The notes under the pieces were generated by a model. The model was not told where the DNA came from and did not search any database. It was given only the letters and a program-made list of their open reading frames with translations. Positions 38,430 to 49,422 of a DNA stretch of 64,000 bases are shown piece by piece. Position 1 is the first letter of the stretch; each line of letters opens with the position of its first letter. Source of the DNA: Excoecaria cochinchinensis. Its lineage: Eukaryota; Streptophyta; Magnoliopsida; Malpighiales; Euphorbiaceae. The translations under genes and the position numbers were made by a program. The stretch covers positions 4,126,501-4,190,500 of the forward strand of contig CANTUQ010000073.1 in assembly GCA_947683425.1 (NCBI GenBank), written 5' to 3'.

Positions 38430-38870
38430 ATATCGTCTCTGTCGCGAGAGCGACAGAGAGGAGCTTCCCGTTTTTGTGTTAAAGTTCATTGTAGTTTTGT
38501 CTGTGTCCGACTCGGATGGAGAAGCACAACTCGTGCTCCTTTGGCGTGCAAGTCGTGCATCTCAGCTGGACGTCGGCTTGAAGAGAGGATCAGCACGACT
38601 CGTGCTGATGCAGCACGACTCATGCTTATTCAGTACAAATCGTGCTGCTGTGATTTTTTCTCCGTGACGTGTTGTGGAGCACGACTGAAGGGAAATAGCA
38701 TGGACACGAGTTGTGTCCCTCAGCACGACTCGTGCTCATGCCGCTTCCTCTGCATGTCGTGCTTAAGGAGCACGACTGGGATGAGTCATCGACACGAGTC
38801 GTGTCCTTCAGTACGACTTATGTCCATGACTCTTCTGTCGCGAGCGCGACTTGCTCGCGAGCATGACAGA
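38430..38870. repeat. Mixed palindrome array: CACGACTCGTGC and TCGCGA types
   Basis: About ten copies of CACGACTCGTGCT or ACACGAGTCGTGTC lie between outer copies of the CTGTCGCGAGAGCGACAGAG type (near 38437-38457 and 38836-38872). The inner motif recurs in the host element near 42411-42443 and 46304-46334. Confidence 0.85.
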
Positions 38871-40622
38871 GGCCCTGATTCGCCTTGGTTTCTGCCAGTT
38901 TTTCGAAAATGAGTTTCAAATGCCCTTTTCATGGTTTTTCCTTACTGCACGCTATATGAACTTGTTTATATGCCCACTATATTATGGATTATATTCGATA
39001 AATTACATGTTGTGACTTGAAACATAATTTGTGTGTTATTGAGGTGATGGTATGTTAATACTTGATTATGATATGCTTAGTGATGGTAATCCCTGTTAGA
39101 CTATCATTTGATTTTAGTTGTATGATTTAGTTTATCAATATTAATATTATGAATTGTGTTACATGTTGCATTTTGAATACAAATAAATTATGAATGTCAA
39201 TTTCATGGTTATTTATTGTGAACATGTTTTACTAAAATGTGAAGTGTATAATGCATATTTTAATTCACGGTTCTTCCCTAAGAATAATATATGATATTAT
39301 ATTTGACATGAATTGTACTAATGCATGATACGGGTTTTGTTTGGATAATCTTTGGCACAATATGGTTTCCCATATTTGATTTTGATATGCTTTAGAGTAT
39401 ATGCTTAGCAATGTGAATTGTATGATGTGTGTGTAATACTAGAAAGAAATGATATGTCTATCATACTCTGATTTATGCATGATGATATATATATTATGCA
39501 ATGCAAAACATGAATTGTTTTATGCATGACTAGCGAGAGTCAGTCTAGTGGATAGTTAGGCATGCCTAATAAAGTTTTGTAGCTGCAGCGCCCTTTGAAC
39601 AAATGGACCCCGATCAGGTCCCTGGCTGGTTCCTCGCGAACCTTTATACCGTATGGATCTTGTTTAAGGTCCTTTTACCGAAATGTTTTTGAATGTGGAA
39701 AAAAATGATGTTGCTTTTCGATTCGTACCCGTAAGGTATGTTACCATATTGTTATCGTATTTTCTCGTTATCCACTAAAGTGAGTCAGCAGGTATTCTGT
39801 TTGCTTTGTCTGATATGAATATGAGAATGCAATTTTGAATCTCGGAATGGATTAATTGTGACTCAAGCATGTATATTGTGTATTCTCTACTTGTATGTAA
39901 ATGACCTTGTTTATTGTATGTGTATATTGTTCATGTGTGTCGTATAATATGTATACTGCACTTCTGTATAGTGGTGAGATAAATTAAAATGTATATAAAT
40001 GTAAGCTGGAATTTCGAAATGCTATGGTTATGTATGTATATTAATGTGATTTTGTGCTGTTAACTGTTATGATTAATTTATGAATTAAAATGAGTATCAA
40101 TATAATCTTGATCTAGCGAACGCAACGAATTTAATACTATGCTATATGTTTCCCTTGGTGTCAGCTATTGTAATATCCTCGACATGTTGTTATGTGTTTA
40201 TGTTCCATGGTATGATATTTCATGTATTAGAGTTGCGCAGGGGAAGTGTGGTGGTTTTGGACGTTGTCCCTTGGGGTTTTGGCTGGTGTGTGTGTTATGG
40301 CCTGACAAAAGTATGTTTAAATGTCTCGTAGTTTAGCATGATAGTCAGGTGCGTTATTGCATGGTAAATTGTCTTGTATGTGAATGGGTTTTCAGTTAAC
40401 GTTTGGGTTATTGGTATGAAGGCTGCATGTTTAATTGTTGAGTAGCTAAATGTAATGTGGATTGATATCTAACACCTCGGTAAGTATATGCATATGAGAT
40501 TGTATGTGTTTCTACATAATGATACTTGTATCTTGTATGGTACTTTGTCTACTTTGGGTTGCTCGACACGAGATTTTTTGAAAGTGGATATGATTGTTTG
40601 AATGCATGGCTTTTATATGCAA

Positions 40623-40624
<2 letters not shown>

Positions 40625-40674
<50 letters not shown>
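40625..40674. repeat. TA microsatellite
   Basis: About 25 uninterrupted TA units. Confidence 0.97.
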
Positions 40675-40676
<2 letters not shown>

Positions 40677-40766
40677 GTTAAATCTATGTGCATATACCAT
40701 TCGAATGTGTTATGCCTCGGCGACCATTGTGAATGGCCGTCCATATATTTCTGTATGTTCTCCCCA

Positions 40767-40805
40767 CTAAGCATTATCGCTTAGCACGGGTTCTTTTTCC
40801 CGTGC
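40767..40805 (+). promoter_or_regulatory. Paired hairpins conserved in long LTRs
   Basis: Hairpin 1 pairs CTAAGC (40767-40772) with GCTTAG (40779-40784). Hairpin 2 pairs GCACGGG (40784-40790) with CCCGTGC (40799-40805). The block lies about 450 bases before the LTR end. Equivalent blocks are at 8495-8531 (minus), 12788-12817, 29283-29319 (minus), 43368-43404, 47233-47269 and 48921-48958 (minus). Arms vary with pairing mostly kept, which points to an RNA structure, perhaps in the R/U5 part of the transcript. Confidence 0.65.
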
Positions 40806-42214
40806 AGGTGGCAGGTTTGCTTCTATTCGAGTCGCGCATCTGTAAGGTTCGGCCACATAGGAGCTAGAAGTTTTGTATTTTTTTCAGCTTCTGTATTTTG
40901 GATTTGGTATCTCTGCGTAATATGTATATGTAATAATGTGTAAAGATTCTGATGTGATATTTTGGGCTATGTAAATATTTTTTTTATATTTGTGTATTAA
41001 GTATTTCCTCAATTTTATCTTTCTTATTAGGCTTCTGTTGTATGATTGTAAGTATGCATGTGTGTGTGCTTTCGCTTAGTGTATGCGCATTGGTGTATTA
41101 TTTATGTTCAGCTTTTGCTCCTTAAGTTTTAAATTCTTTCGTATTTTTATATGCTTTGTATCGCTTCTGTCCAGTAACACACCTACTCATACGGCTTCCT
41201 ACTCCCTTCCGGATGGGTTCGCCTACGTATGGATAAGGGGTGTTACAAATTGGGATTTATGTTAGGAATTATAAGAGTTTCTTGAGGGTTAAATAGTATT
41301 TATGTATGTGACTAAAGGACAAAAGAGAAAGAAAGTCCAAGTAGGAAATGAGGTCCAATGAGAGAGTGACAAGTGGCTTTGGTAGGAGAGTTAGTGGGAT
41401 TTGAAAGAAAGAGAGAGGGAAGAAACAGGAATCGTTCCTTCTCATTTTCTGTCCCGTTCTGCCTCTTTCTTTTCTTCATCTTCCTTCTTGTTGCTCTGGG
41501 TTTGCATGTGTTGATTCCCTAAGTTTGAGCTGAGTTCTAAGGGTTTAAGAATTGAGTTTCAAGAGGTAAGTGATTGGTTTTGTAGTTTTGATTCTCTTCT
41601 TCATCTTCTTCTTGGTTTGGATTGGGATTATATGGTTTGTTCTTAGGTTTAAAGTTTGATTTGCAAATTGAGATGTTGTTTTGGTTGGTTTGTGCAAGAA
41701 TCTGAAGAGAGGAAAAAGAACAAAGGGAAAGAAAAGATTGGGTCTTGAGTTTGGAAGGAGATCTGCAATCAGGTTTGGGAGTTTGCATTTGGCTGTGTAC
41801 CTTGAGAATGATTGTTCATTTCTCTTTGGATCATTGAGTGAGATGTCTATATCTGATATTTGTGTGTTCTAATTCATGTAAATGCATGTGTTTAATATAT
41901 TTTATGTATAAGATTGAGATGTTAGAATTATATGCTTTGATGTGTTTCATGATTTTTGCATGAATTTCTGGAAATCTGGTTATTGAATGTGTTTTAACAT
42001 GTATTTGAGTTGGGTTTTGAATATATATGTTAAGCATGATAAATGTAACTTTGGATATGTGTTTCATCATGGTATATGCTAAAATATGACCTATGGAATG
42101 AGTGTATATGTATAATTGTTGAGGTTGTGTGAAGTCATATGCATGTTGAAATGAATTATGTTGGATTTGATTTTGAATTGTGTGATTCTGGCGTTATATC
42201 TGGGTCAAGGGGTG

Positions 42215-42490
42215 TTTACACGGCGGTAAGGATAGACCATACCGCCGTGTAAGCTCTCTCTGGTTTGCTGTTCATCGTGCTACACGGCGTTAAGGAATCC
42301 CATACCGCCGTGTAAGCTCTCTCTAGTTTGCTGTTCGTTGTGCTACACAGCGTTAAGGAATCCCATACCGCCGTGTAAAATGCGTGATTTGTGCAGTTTA
42401 GCTGGGCAGGACACGAGTCGTGTCCCTCATGCACGACTCGTGCTTCCCCGTTTTACACGGCAGTATGGGTACACCATACCGCCGTGTAAA
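42215..42490. repeat. CGGCGG/CCGCCG palindromes in the 5' LTR
   Basis: Four inverted pairs of the type TACACGGCGGTAAGG...CCATACCGCCGTGTA are seen, two as a tandem of about 62 bases, followed by ACACGAGTCGTGTC and GCACGACTCGTGC. Confidence 0.85.
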
Positions 42491-43367
42491 ACACTACTGC
42501 CTCCTTATTTTTGTAAATTGTTCTCTTTTGCTTTTTTTTAATCCTTGTTCTTTTAATTTGGGTTTTTAACCTTTATTTGTGTATTATTAATTAGTAAATG
42601 GGATTTGTTAGTCAAATATTTTACTTGGTTTGTTATCATAAAGTTATTATATGATTTTGCTTATGCATGTGTAAAGTTATGGATTCTTTATATCAAGTTA
42701 TATGTACATGATTAATCATCTCATATAGGGTTTAAATGTATATGATTTATATTTCTCTGAATTTTGACCAATACATATATGTATACATGCATTATGTGAT
42801 TATACTTGAGTTATTCTTTATTCTATGGTAATAATACTAGAGTACATATGAGTTATTGTTTTGAGCTTGTATGGTCATAGTTATGGATAAGTAAGTGCTT
42901 ATCTAGGCCAGTGTGTGTGTGTGCAGTTGCTATATATTATACGTTATATGCGGGCTCTGTTTGGGTCATTTCATTTGATTTAAGGCTTCGGTCTCCGGTA
43001 TACTTTCGGGTATACATGATTAAAAGATTGTTTTAAGACTCATGTCTCCATATACTTGGGATGCTGTGACCTATCAGTATCCAAAATTGACCGTACTCAC
43101 CTCTAATGAATAATCAGGCTATTACACATGTGTCTTTTAGATTTGTGTCTATCATATATGTTTCCAATAATATGAATATGGCTATAAGTTACATGTTTGA
43201 GTACTTATGTATATGCATCTGATGAATGAATAATGTTTAGTTGTATGTGTGTAAATAGGAACTATGATGTATAAGTGAATGTTGCTTACATGCTTTATAT
43301 TTTATTAACTTGTTAGTTGTTATTATTGTTATGTGTTATGCATATCTATGTTGTTTGTTCCTCCCCA

Positions 43368-43404
43368 CTAAGTGTTATCGCTTAGCATGGGCTCTTTTCT
43401 CGTG
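43368..43404 (+). promoter_or_regulatory. Paired hairpins, 5' LTR copy
   Basis: CTAAGT pairs with GCTTAG (one G-U) and CATGGG with CTCGTG (two G-U). Against the 3' LTR copy, three transitions have occurred and each leaves a wobble pair. Confidence 0.6.
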
Positions 43405-43735
43405 TAGGTGGCAGGTTCATTTTGGAGTCGGACATTTGCAGGTCGGCCACTAGAAGTCTTTTATGGAGTTTCTTTTGTGTCCTCCACTATTTTTGTATAA
43501 GGATTTTTATTTTGGCAAATGTAATTTTCTAAAAGAACAATTATGTTTGTATATGTATATGTTAAATGTTTACAAATTCCTTTAATTTGTAAAACGATAT
43601 GATTATATGTATATGGATTTGTTATCTTTTAATTAAATGCATTTGTTATCTTTCTCTTGATTGAGTTTCTATATGTATAAGTGCGTGTAGCGCAACCGGC
43701 ATCCTCCCAACGGGCATGTTGGGGGCGTAACAGTT

Positions 43736-43747
43736 TGGTATCAGAGC
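43736..43747 (+). other. Primer-binding site, initiator tRNA-Met type
   Basis: TGGTATCAGAGC lies a few bases after the LTR end at 43732. Confidence 0.92.
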
Positions 43748-43858
43748 ACCGGTTTAGTCGGTTCTAGTCTATGTGATTGATTGAGTATCGAGTCTTTGTA
43801 TGAGAGTCAGTCTGGTGTTGTGGCCTAATGCAAATGTCTTGTCTGGTGTAGTGTCTTG

Positions 43859-45062
43859 ATGGAGTCTGATCCAAGTGAGTATATGGGCGACACGATGGAA
43901 AGTGTTAATCCGGTCAGAAGTGGTAATCCAGTCGGACAAGATAGGCCTGCAAATGAGCGTGCACCAATAGAAGGTCAGGGTTTTGATCTGGCATTAGTGC
44001 AAGGTTTGCTTCAAGTGGTAGGCAGATTGACCGCTCCAAAAGCTCCTACTGAGTTATTAAGAAAGAGAGGAGCGGAAGATTTTCATGGGACTGCATTGGA
44101 TCAATCAGATGTAGCCAAGTTCTGGGTTGAAAGGGTAGATCGAATCTTGCAAGAGATTAACTGCCCTTCAAATCAGAGGGTATTGTGTGCAATGTCTTTA
44201 GTACAAGGATTAGCATATGATTGGTGGAAGTTTGTGCTTCGCAATCCACAAAGACCGACTGAATTGACATGGGAATTTTTCAAAGAAGAGTTTGAGAAGA
44301 AGTATGTGACAAAGGCCTACCGGGAGGCGAAGTGGAATGAATTTATCAATTTAAAATAGAGGAACTTATCGGTCAGCGACTACGAGAAAGAATTTAGCCA
44401 GTTTACCAAGTATGTACCCGAACCATTACTGACAAAAGAGTTTAAATGCTAGCATTTTTAGGGTGGATTAAGAGAAGTCATTAGAGGTCCATTGTTAGCT
44501 ATGGCAATCATGCATCCGGTTGGATATTATCAGTTAGTGGCTGCAGCGATAAAGTTAGAAGAATCGGAGATGGCGAAATAGAGAATAGAACAGAACAGAA
44601 GAGCACCAGATAGTGGAGTTGTAAGTAATAAGAAGCCCAAAGGTGTCCCGATCGGACAATTGACTAGAGGGACTGAACAAGAGCCTTCGGAAGTTGGAAG
44701 TGTAGCACCGCATGCTAGTAGGGGAAATTGACCACCAGAGTGTGAGCATTTCCAAAGACGGCATTAGGGTACATGTCATAAGATCACTGGAGCATGCTTT
44801 AAGTGCGGGAGTATAGAGCATCGGTTTGCTAGTTATCCCGAGCAGCAAGAGAATAAGAGTCAACAAGAGAGCAAAGCGGATAGAGGTAAATCTAATGCAA
44901 CAAGAAGCAATCGGGATAGAAGTAGAGCTCCTTAGGCGCTATCGAAAACCGTGCATCGGCCAGGGACAACAGGAGAGTATGTTCCGGCTAGAGTCTACGC
45001 GATGATTAAAAGTGTTAGTTGGTTAAGTTTCTATTTGAGTTCGGTTTTGGTATTTGGGATGT
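43859..45062 (+). pseudogene. Tekay-like gag, broken
   Basis: The ATG is at 43859; the first open part runs to a TAG at 44357-44359. It contains the retrotransposon gag core (DVAKFWVERVDRIL near residue 80, then GLAYDWWKF and FKEEFEKKY). Beyond the stop the same frame continues (RNLSVSDYEKEFSQF) with further TAG and TGA stops to a zinc knuckle near 44805 (CFKCGSIEHRFASYPEQ; last Cys replaced by Tyr) and an ARVYAM phrase near 44990. Gag would form the particle and bind RNA. Most of the stops could arise from CAG or CGA by C-to-T change. The remainder before the polypurine tract is a short non-homologous tail. Confidence 0.85.
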
Positions 45063-45099
45063 AAGTGGTTAGCAGGAAATTTCTAGGGCAAAATTTCTT

Positions 45100-45112
45100 A
45101 AGGGGGAGAGAG
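45100..45112 (+). other. Polypurine tract
   Basis: AAGGGGGAGAGAG directly precedes the 3' LTR start (TGTCATATCCC at 45114), marking the plus-strand primer site. Confidence 0.85.
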
Positions 45113-46164
45113 TTGTCATATCCCAAATATGGCCTAGTTGGATTTACAAGTTTAATTGGATACTTAAAAGGGGTATTTTGGTAATTGGTATATGAATTGG
45201 GATTTATGTTAGAAATTATAAGAGTTTCTTAAGGGTGTAATAGTATTTATGTATGTGACTAAAGGACAAAAGAGAAAGAAAGTCCAAGTAGGAAATGAGG
45301 TCCAATGAGAGAGTGACAAGTGGCTTTGGTAGGAGAGTTAGTGGGATTTGAAAGAAAGAGAGAGGGAAGAAACAGGAATCGTTCCTTCTCATTTTCTGTC
45401 CCGTTCTGCCTCTTTCTTTTCTTCATCTTCCTTCTTGCTGCTCTGGGTTTGCATGTGTTGATTCCCTAAGTTTGAGCTGAGTTCTAAGGGTTTAAGAATT
45501 GAGTTTCAAGAGGTAAGTGATTGGTTTTGTAGTTTTGATTCTCTTCTTCATCTTCTTCTTAGTTTGGATTGGGATTATATGGTTTGTTCTTAGGTTTAAA
45601 GTTTGATTTGCATGGGTTAATTGAGCTGTTGTTTTGGTTGGTTTGTGTAAGAATCTGAAGAGAGGAGAAAGAACAAAGGGAAAGAAAAGATTAGGTCTTG
45701 AGTTTGGAAGGAGATCTGCAATCAGGTTTGGGAGTTTGCATTTGGCTGTGTACCTTGAGAATGATTATTCATTTCTCTTTGGATCATTGAGTGATATGTC
45801 TATATCTAATATTTGTGTGTTCTAATTCATGTAAATGCATGTGTTTAATATATTTTATGTATAAGATTGAGATGTTAGAATTATATGCTTTGATGTGTTT
45901 CATGATTTTTGCATGAATTTCTGGAAATCTAGTTGTTGAATGTGTTTTAACATGTATTTGAGTTGGGTTTTGAATATATATATTAAGCATGATAAATGTA
46001 ACTTTGGATATGTGTTTCATCATGGTATATGCTAAAATATGACCTATGGAATGAGTATATATGTATAATTGTTGAGGTTGTGTGAAGTCATATGCATGTT
46101 GAGATGAATTATGTTTGATTTGATTTTGAATTGTGTGATTCTGGCATTGTATCTGGGTCAGGGG

Positions 46165-46370
46165 GTGTTTACACGGCGGTAAGGATAGACCATACCGCCG
46201 TGTAACCTCTCTCTGGTTTACTGTTCGTCGTGCTACATGGCGGTAAGTAATCCCATACCGCCGTGTAAAATGCGTGATTTGTGCAGTTTAGCTGGGCAGG
46301 ACACGAGTCGTGTCCTTCATGCACGACTCGTGCTTCCCCGTTTTACACGGCGTGTAAAACGCTACTGCCT
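46165..46370. repeat. CGGCGG/CCGCCG palindromes in the 3' LTR
   Basis: Two full inverted pairs and one collapsed copy (TTTTACACGGCGTGTAAAAC) remain; compared with the 5' LTR, one tandem unit of about 60 bases and the inside of the last pair are missing. Confidence 0.85.
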
Positions 46371-47232
46371 TCTTATTTTTGTAAATTATTCTCTTTTGTT
46401 TTTTTTAATCCTTTTTCTTTTAATTTGTTTTTAACCTTTATTTGTGTATTATTAATTAGTAAATGGGATTTGTTAGTCAAATATTTTACTTGGTTTGTTA
46501 TCATAAAGTTATTATATGATTTTGTTTATGCATGTGTAAAGTTATGGATTCTTTATATCAAGTTATATATACATGATTAATCATCTCATATAGGGTTTAA
46601 ATGTATATCATTTATATGTCTCTAAATTTTAATCAATACATATATGTGTACATGCATTATGTGATTATACTTGAGTTATTCTTTATTCTATGGAAATAAT
46701 ACTAGAGTACATATGAGTTATTATTTTGAGCCTGTATGGTCATAGTTATGGATAGGTAAGCGCTTATCTAGGTCAGTGTGTGTGTGAGCAGCTACTATAT
46801 GTTATACGTTATATGCGGGCCCCGTTTGGGTCATTTCATATGATTTGAGGCTTCAGTCTCTGGTATACTTTTAGGTATACATGATTAGAAGATTGTTTTG
46901 AGACTCATGTCTCCATATACTTGGGATGCTGTGACCTATCAATATCCAAAATTGATTGTACCCACCTCTAATGAATAATCAGGCTATTACACATGTGTCT
47001 TTTAGATTTGTGTCTATCATATATGTTTCCAATAATATGAATATGGCTATAAGTTACATGTTTGAGTACTTATGTATATGCATCTGATGAATGAATAATG
47101 TTTAGTTGTATGTGTGTAAATAGGAACTATGATGTATAAGTGAATGTTGCTTACATGCTTTATATTTTATTAACTCATTAGTTGTTATTTTTGTTATATG
47201 TTATGCATATCTATGTTGTTTGTTCCTCCCCA

Positions 47233-47269
47233 CTAAGCGTTATTGCTTAGCACGGGCTCTTTTCCCGTG
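47233..47269 (+). promoter_or_regulatory. Paired hairpins, 3' LTR copy
   Basis: CTAAGC/GCTTAG (47233-47238, 47245-47250) and CACGGG/CCCGTG (47251-47256, 47264-47269) pair fully. Confidence 0.6.
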
Positions 47270-48531
47270 TAGGTGGCAGGTTCATTTTGGAGTCGGACAT
47301 TTGCAGGTCCGCTACTAGAAGTCTTTCATGGAGTTTCTTTTGTGTCTTCCGCTGTTTTTGTATAAGGATTTTGGTTTTGGCAGATGTAATTTTGTAAAAG
47401 AACAATTATGTTTGTATATGTATATGTTAAATGTTTACAAATTCCTTTTGTAAAACGATATGATTATATGTATATGGATTTGTTATCTTTTAATTAAATG
47501 CATTTGTTATCTTTCTCTTGATTGAGTTTCTATATGTATAAGTGCGCGTAGCGCAACCGGCATCCTCCCAACGAGGATGTTGGGGGCGTTACAAGCAGCA
47601 CATGATGGTCCGGATGGATAAACACCAGGAGGCACATATGAGCCAAGACCTTATATTGTTTTCCGTTTATTGCATCGTGTGACCTCGATAAACAACTCTG
47701 ACTCATCGACAGATGACTCATCTTGCGATCTTTCAGATCGGAGTTGCTCATACCTCTCCTGTAAAATGACAACAATTTTTAATAAACGTAAATATAAGAA
47801 CAACACATATTTTACAACAATTTAGCATTTGAATAACTGAAAATATTAACAAATAAAGTACATCTGACTTACATGCATCTCCCTGCTACGATCCGCCACA
47901 TAGGTCTTCCCATCATGATTTATAGTATATGTGTGCAGATAGGTCTCGGGAATTGTAGGTGGCCGGCCCAACTCCTTCTCCTATCATGTGCAGTAGAAAG
48001 TAGTTATTGGAAAAAAAAAAAAAGAAGATGAGTTACAAAGATAAATTTTTTCCTGTATTATTAAAACATGTACTTGCATTATTTTTCGTTTTAATGCTAT
48101 TTCTCTGTAATGTATGAAGTGAAAAATTTTTAAAAATCAATAAAAATTTTGACATAACCTCCCCTATATTATTGACATCCTCCTATAAATAAAAATTCAT
48201 GTTACACTTCTTAAAAGCACAAATGTACTCTAATCTCCTCAACAAACTGCAACACAATTTTCCCATCCTCCAATACATATATCAATCAATATATTGTCAA
48301 ACAATGCGCATGTCTATCAAATTCAATATTTGATTGGTTCTATATAATACAAATTAAAAAGGCTAACTGTTTCAAAAGTATTAAATTAAACAAATTAATT
48401 GGCAAACATTATGATAATTGAAATTCACTAATATAAAAGTATAATTTCTCTTATAATTAAAGTACTTACCAATCATGAGATATGCTCACCAATAGAAATG
48501 GTACCACCGGTGTATGATCCAGGAGCCTTAT

Positions 48532-49422
48532 TGTAACACCCCCTACCCATACGTAGGAGAACTCATCCTTGAGAGGGAGTGAGAACCCGTATGGACAAGG
48601 GTGTCACCAACAAAGCAGAACAATATACAAATACAAAAACACAATATTTAGAAAACAGCGAAAATTAAAACTTGAGAATTCAAAGATCATTCATTGATAT
48701 TCAAAGGTTCAATACAACAATATTCGATACATAACTGATATTACAAAATATTTTTTCTTCCGAAATAAATAGCGGAAGCAATATAAAAGAATAAATACAA
48801 TGAGAGCCCAAAAGATTACAAAAGAAGCTTAGTTACAAAGCTAAAGTCCTAACACTCTAATCCTTCTGTGTTGGCTAAACCTGCGGAGACTCTCCTAAAA
48901 TCTCAAAACCTTTCGCACCTGCACGAATGAAATACCCGTGCTAAGTGATAACGCTTAGCGGGAAAAACACACAATAATATGAACGGCCTTTCACAATGAT
49001 CATTAAGGCAAAACACATTCAAAATGGCACATGCTTAAAGTCATACATATAACTAAATCATATCTTAGTCAAATTCAATTGGATTCAAAAGCTCATAATC
49101 AAATTCATTAAATCATGCTGATTTCACATGAATAATAATCACAACAAAAACACACGAAATGCCTGCTGACTCACAATAGCGGATAATGAGTGAACACATT
49201 GGGGGTACCCGTGGGTACAATCGAAAAGCAGCATCTTTATTTTTTCACATTCAAAACATTTTCACATTAAGGGATCTTAAACAAGATCCGTACACATTGA
49301 GGATTGCGAGGATCCAAACGGGGACCTGATCAGGGTCCGAAACACATTGGGACTGCAGTTACTGAACTCTATTAGGCTTGCCTAACTATCCACTAATTTG
49401 ACTCTTGCAGGCCATGCATAAT
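48532..49422 (-). mobile_element. Minus-strand long LTR, part 1, split by the Tat-type element
   Basis: The plus-strand left end TGTAACACCCC breaks exon 3 of the CACTA gene. Paired hairpins lie at 48921-48958 and the palindrome TTAGGCTTGCCTAA at 49372-49385. The phrases AGGATCCAAACGGGGACC and GATCTTAAACAAGATCC match the solo LTR at 37480-41247, so it is the same family. It resumes at 63848 after the Tat-type element and leaves the window, so its type (solo or full) is unknown. Confidence 0.8.

Larger units (their letters stand above)
37480..41247 (+). mobile_element. Solo LTR of 3.77 kb, nested in the 5' LTR
   Basis: It starts TGTAACACCCC and ends GGGGTGTTACA, with target duplication AATTG (37475-37479 and 41248-41252). 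Removing it makes the host LTR match its partner at 45114. It has no internal region. It carries the mixed palindrome array (38430-38870), the palindrome TTAGGCATGCCTAA (39556-39569), a long TA run (40625-40674) and perfect paired hairpins (40767-40805). Confidence 0.92.
37394..43732 (+). repeat. 5' LTR of the gag-only element, split
   Basis: TGTCACATCCC start; end GGGGGCGTAACA. Without the nested solo LTR and one AATTG copy it is about 2.57 kb. It has four CGGCGG-type palindromes against about two and a remnant in the 3' LTR. Confidence 0.9.
37394..47593 (+). mobile_element. Gag-only Tekay-like LTR retrotransposon, containing a solo LTR
   Basis: Two matching LTRs (37394-43732 with an insertion; 45114-47593), a primer-binding site, a gag pseudogene and a polypurine tract are flanked by an exact duplication AGCAG (37389-37393 and 47594-47598). 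The internal region is only about 1.38 kb. The reading frame passes from the end of gag to an ARVYAM phrase, typical of the start of Tekay protease, and then straight to the 3' end, so protease, reverse transcriptase, RNase H and integrase have been deleted. Such gag-only elements (TR-GAG type) need another element for movement. Confidence 0.9.
45114..47593 (+). repeat. 3' LTR of the gag-only element
   Basis: It runs 2,480 bases from TGTCATATCCC to GGGGGCGTTACA, matching the 5' LTR with scattered substitutions. It has paired hairpins at 47233-47269 with perfect arms and a palindrome TAAGCGCTTA at 46757-46766. Confidence 0.92.
36459..48531 (-). mobile_element. CACTA element, copy B
   Basis: A diverged terminus CACCATAAAAAAACG at 36459 is followed by the TTAGCGACGG subterminal array to about 36880 and then by sequence parallel to copy A from 28310 on. 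It is interrupted by the Tekay-like element at 37394-47593 and resumes at 47599 until a minus-strand LTR breaks it at 48532. The remainder must lie outside the window. It has the same family and orientation as copy A. Confidence 0.8.
37155..48531 (-). pseudogene. CACTA TnpA-like gene, copy B, 3' part
   Basis: The exon parallel to exon 5 of copy A is 47758-47599 plus 37393-37155, split by the retrotransposon; it ends GSGGFT and stop at 37155. Exon 4 is 47980-47873 with a GTAAGT donor. Exon 3 is cut by the LTR at 48532. At 47723-47725 this copy has CAA (Gln) where copy A has TAA, so the stop in copy A is a later C-to-T change. Role as for copy A: a subterminal-repeat-binding protein of the Transposase_24 type. 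Confidence 0.7.

Noticed and set aside
41681..41872. Open frame repeated almost identically at 45634-45825
   Set aside because: Similarity is due to the two LTRs of one element; the frame lies in LTR DNA and shows no domain.
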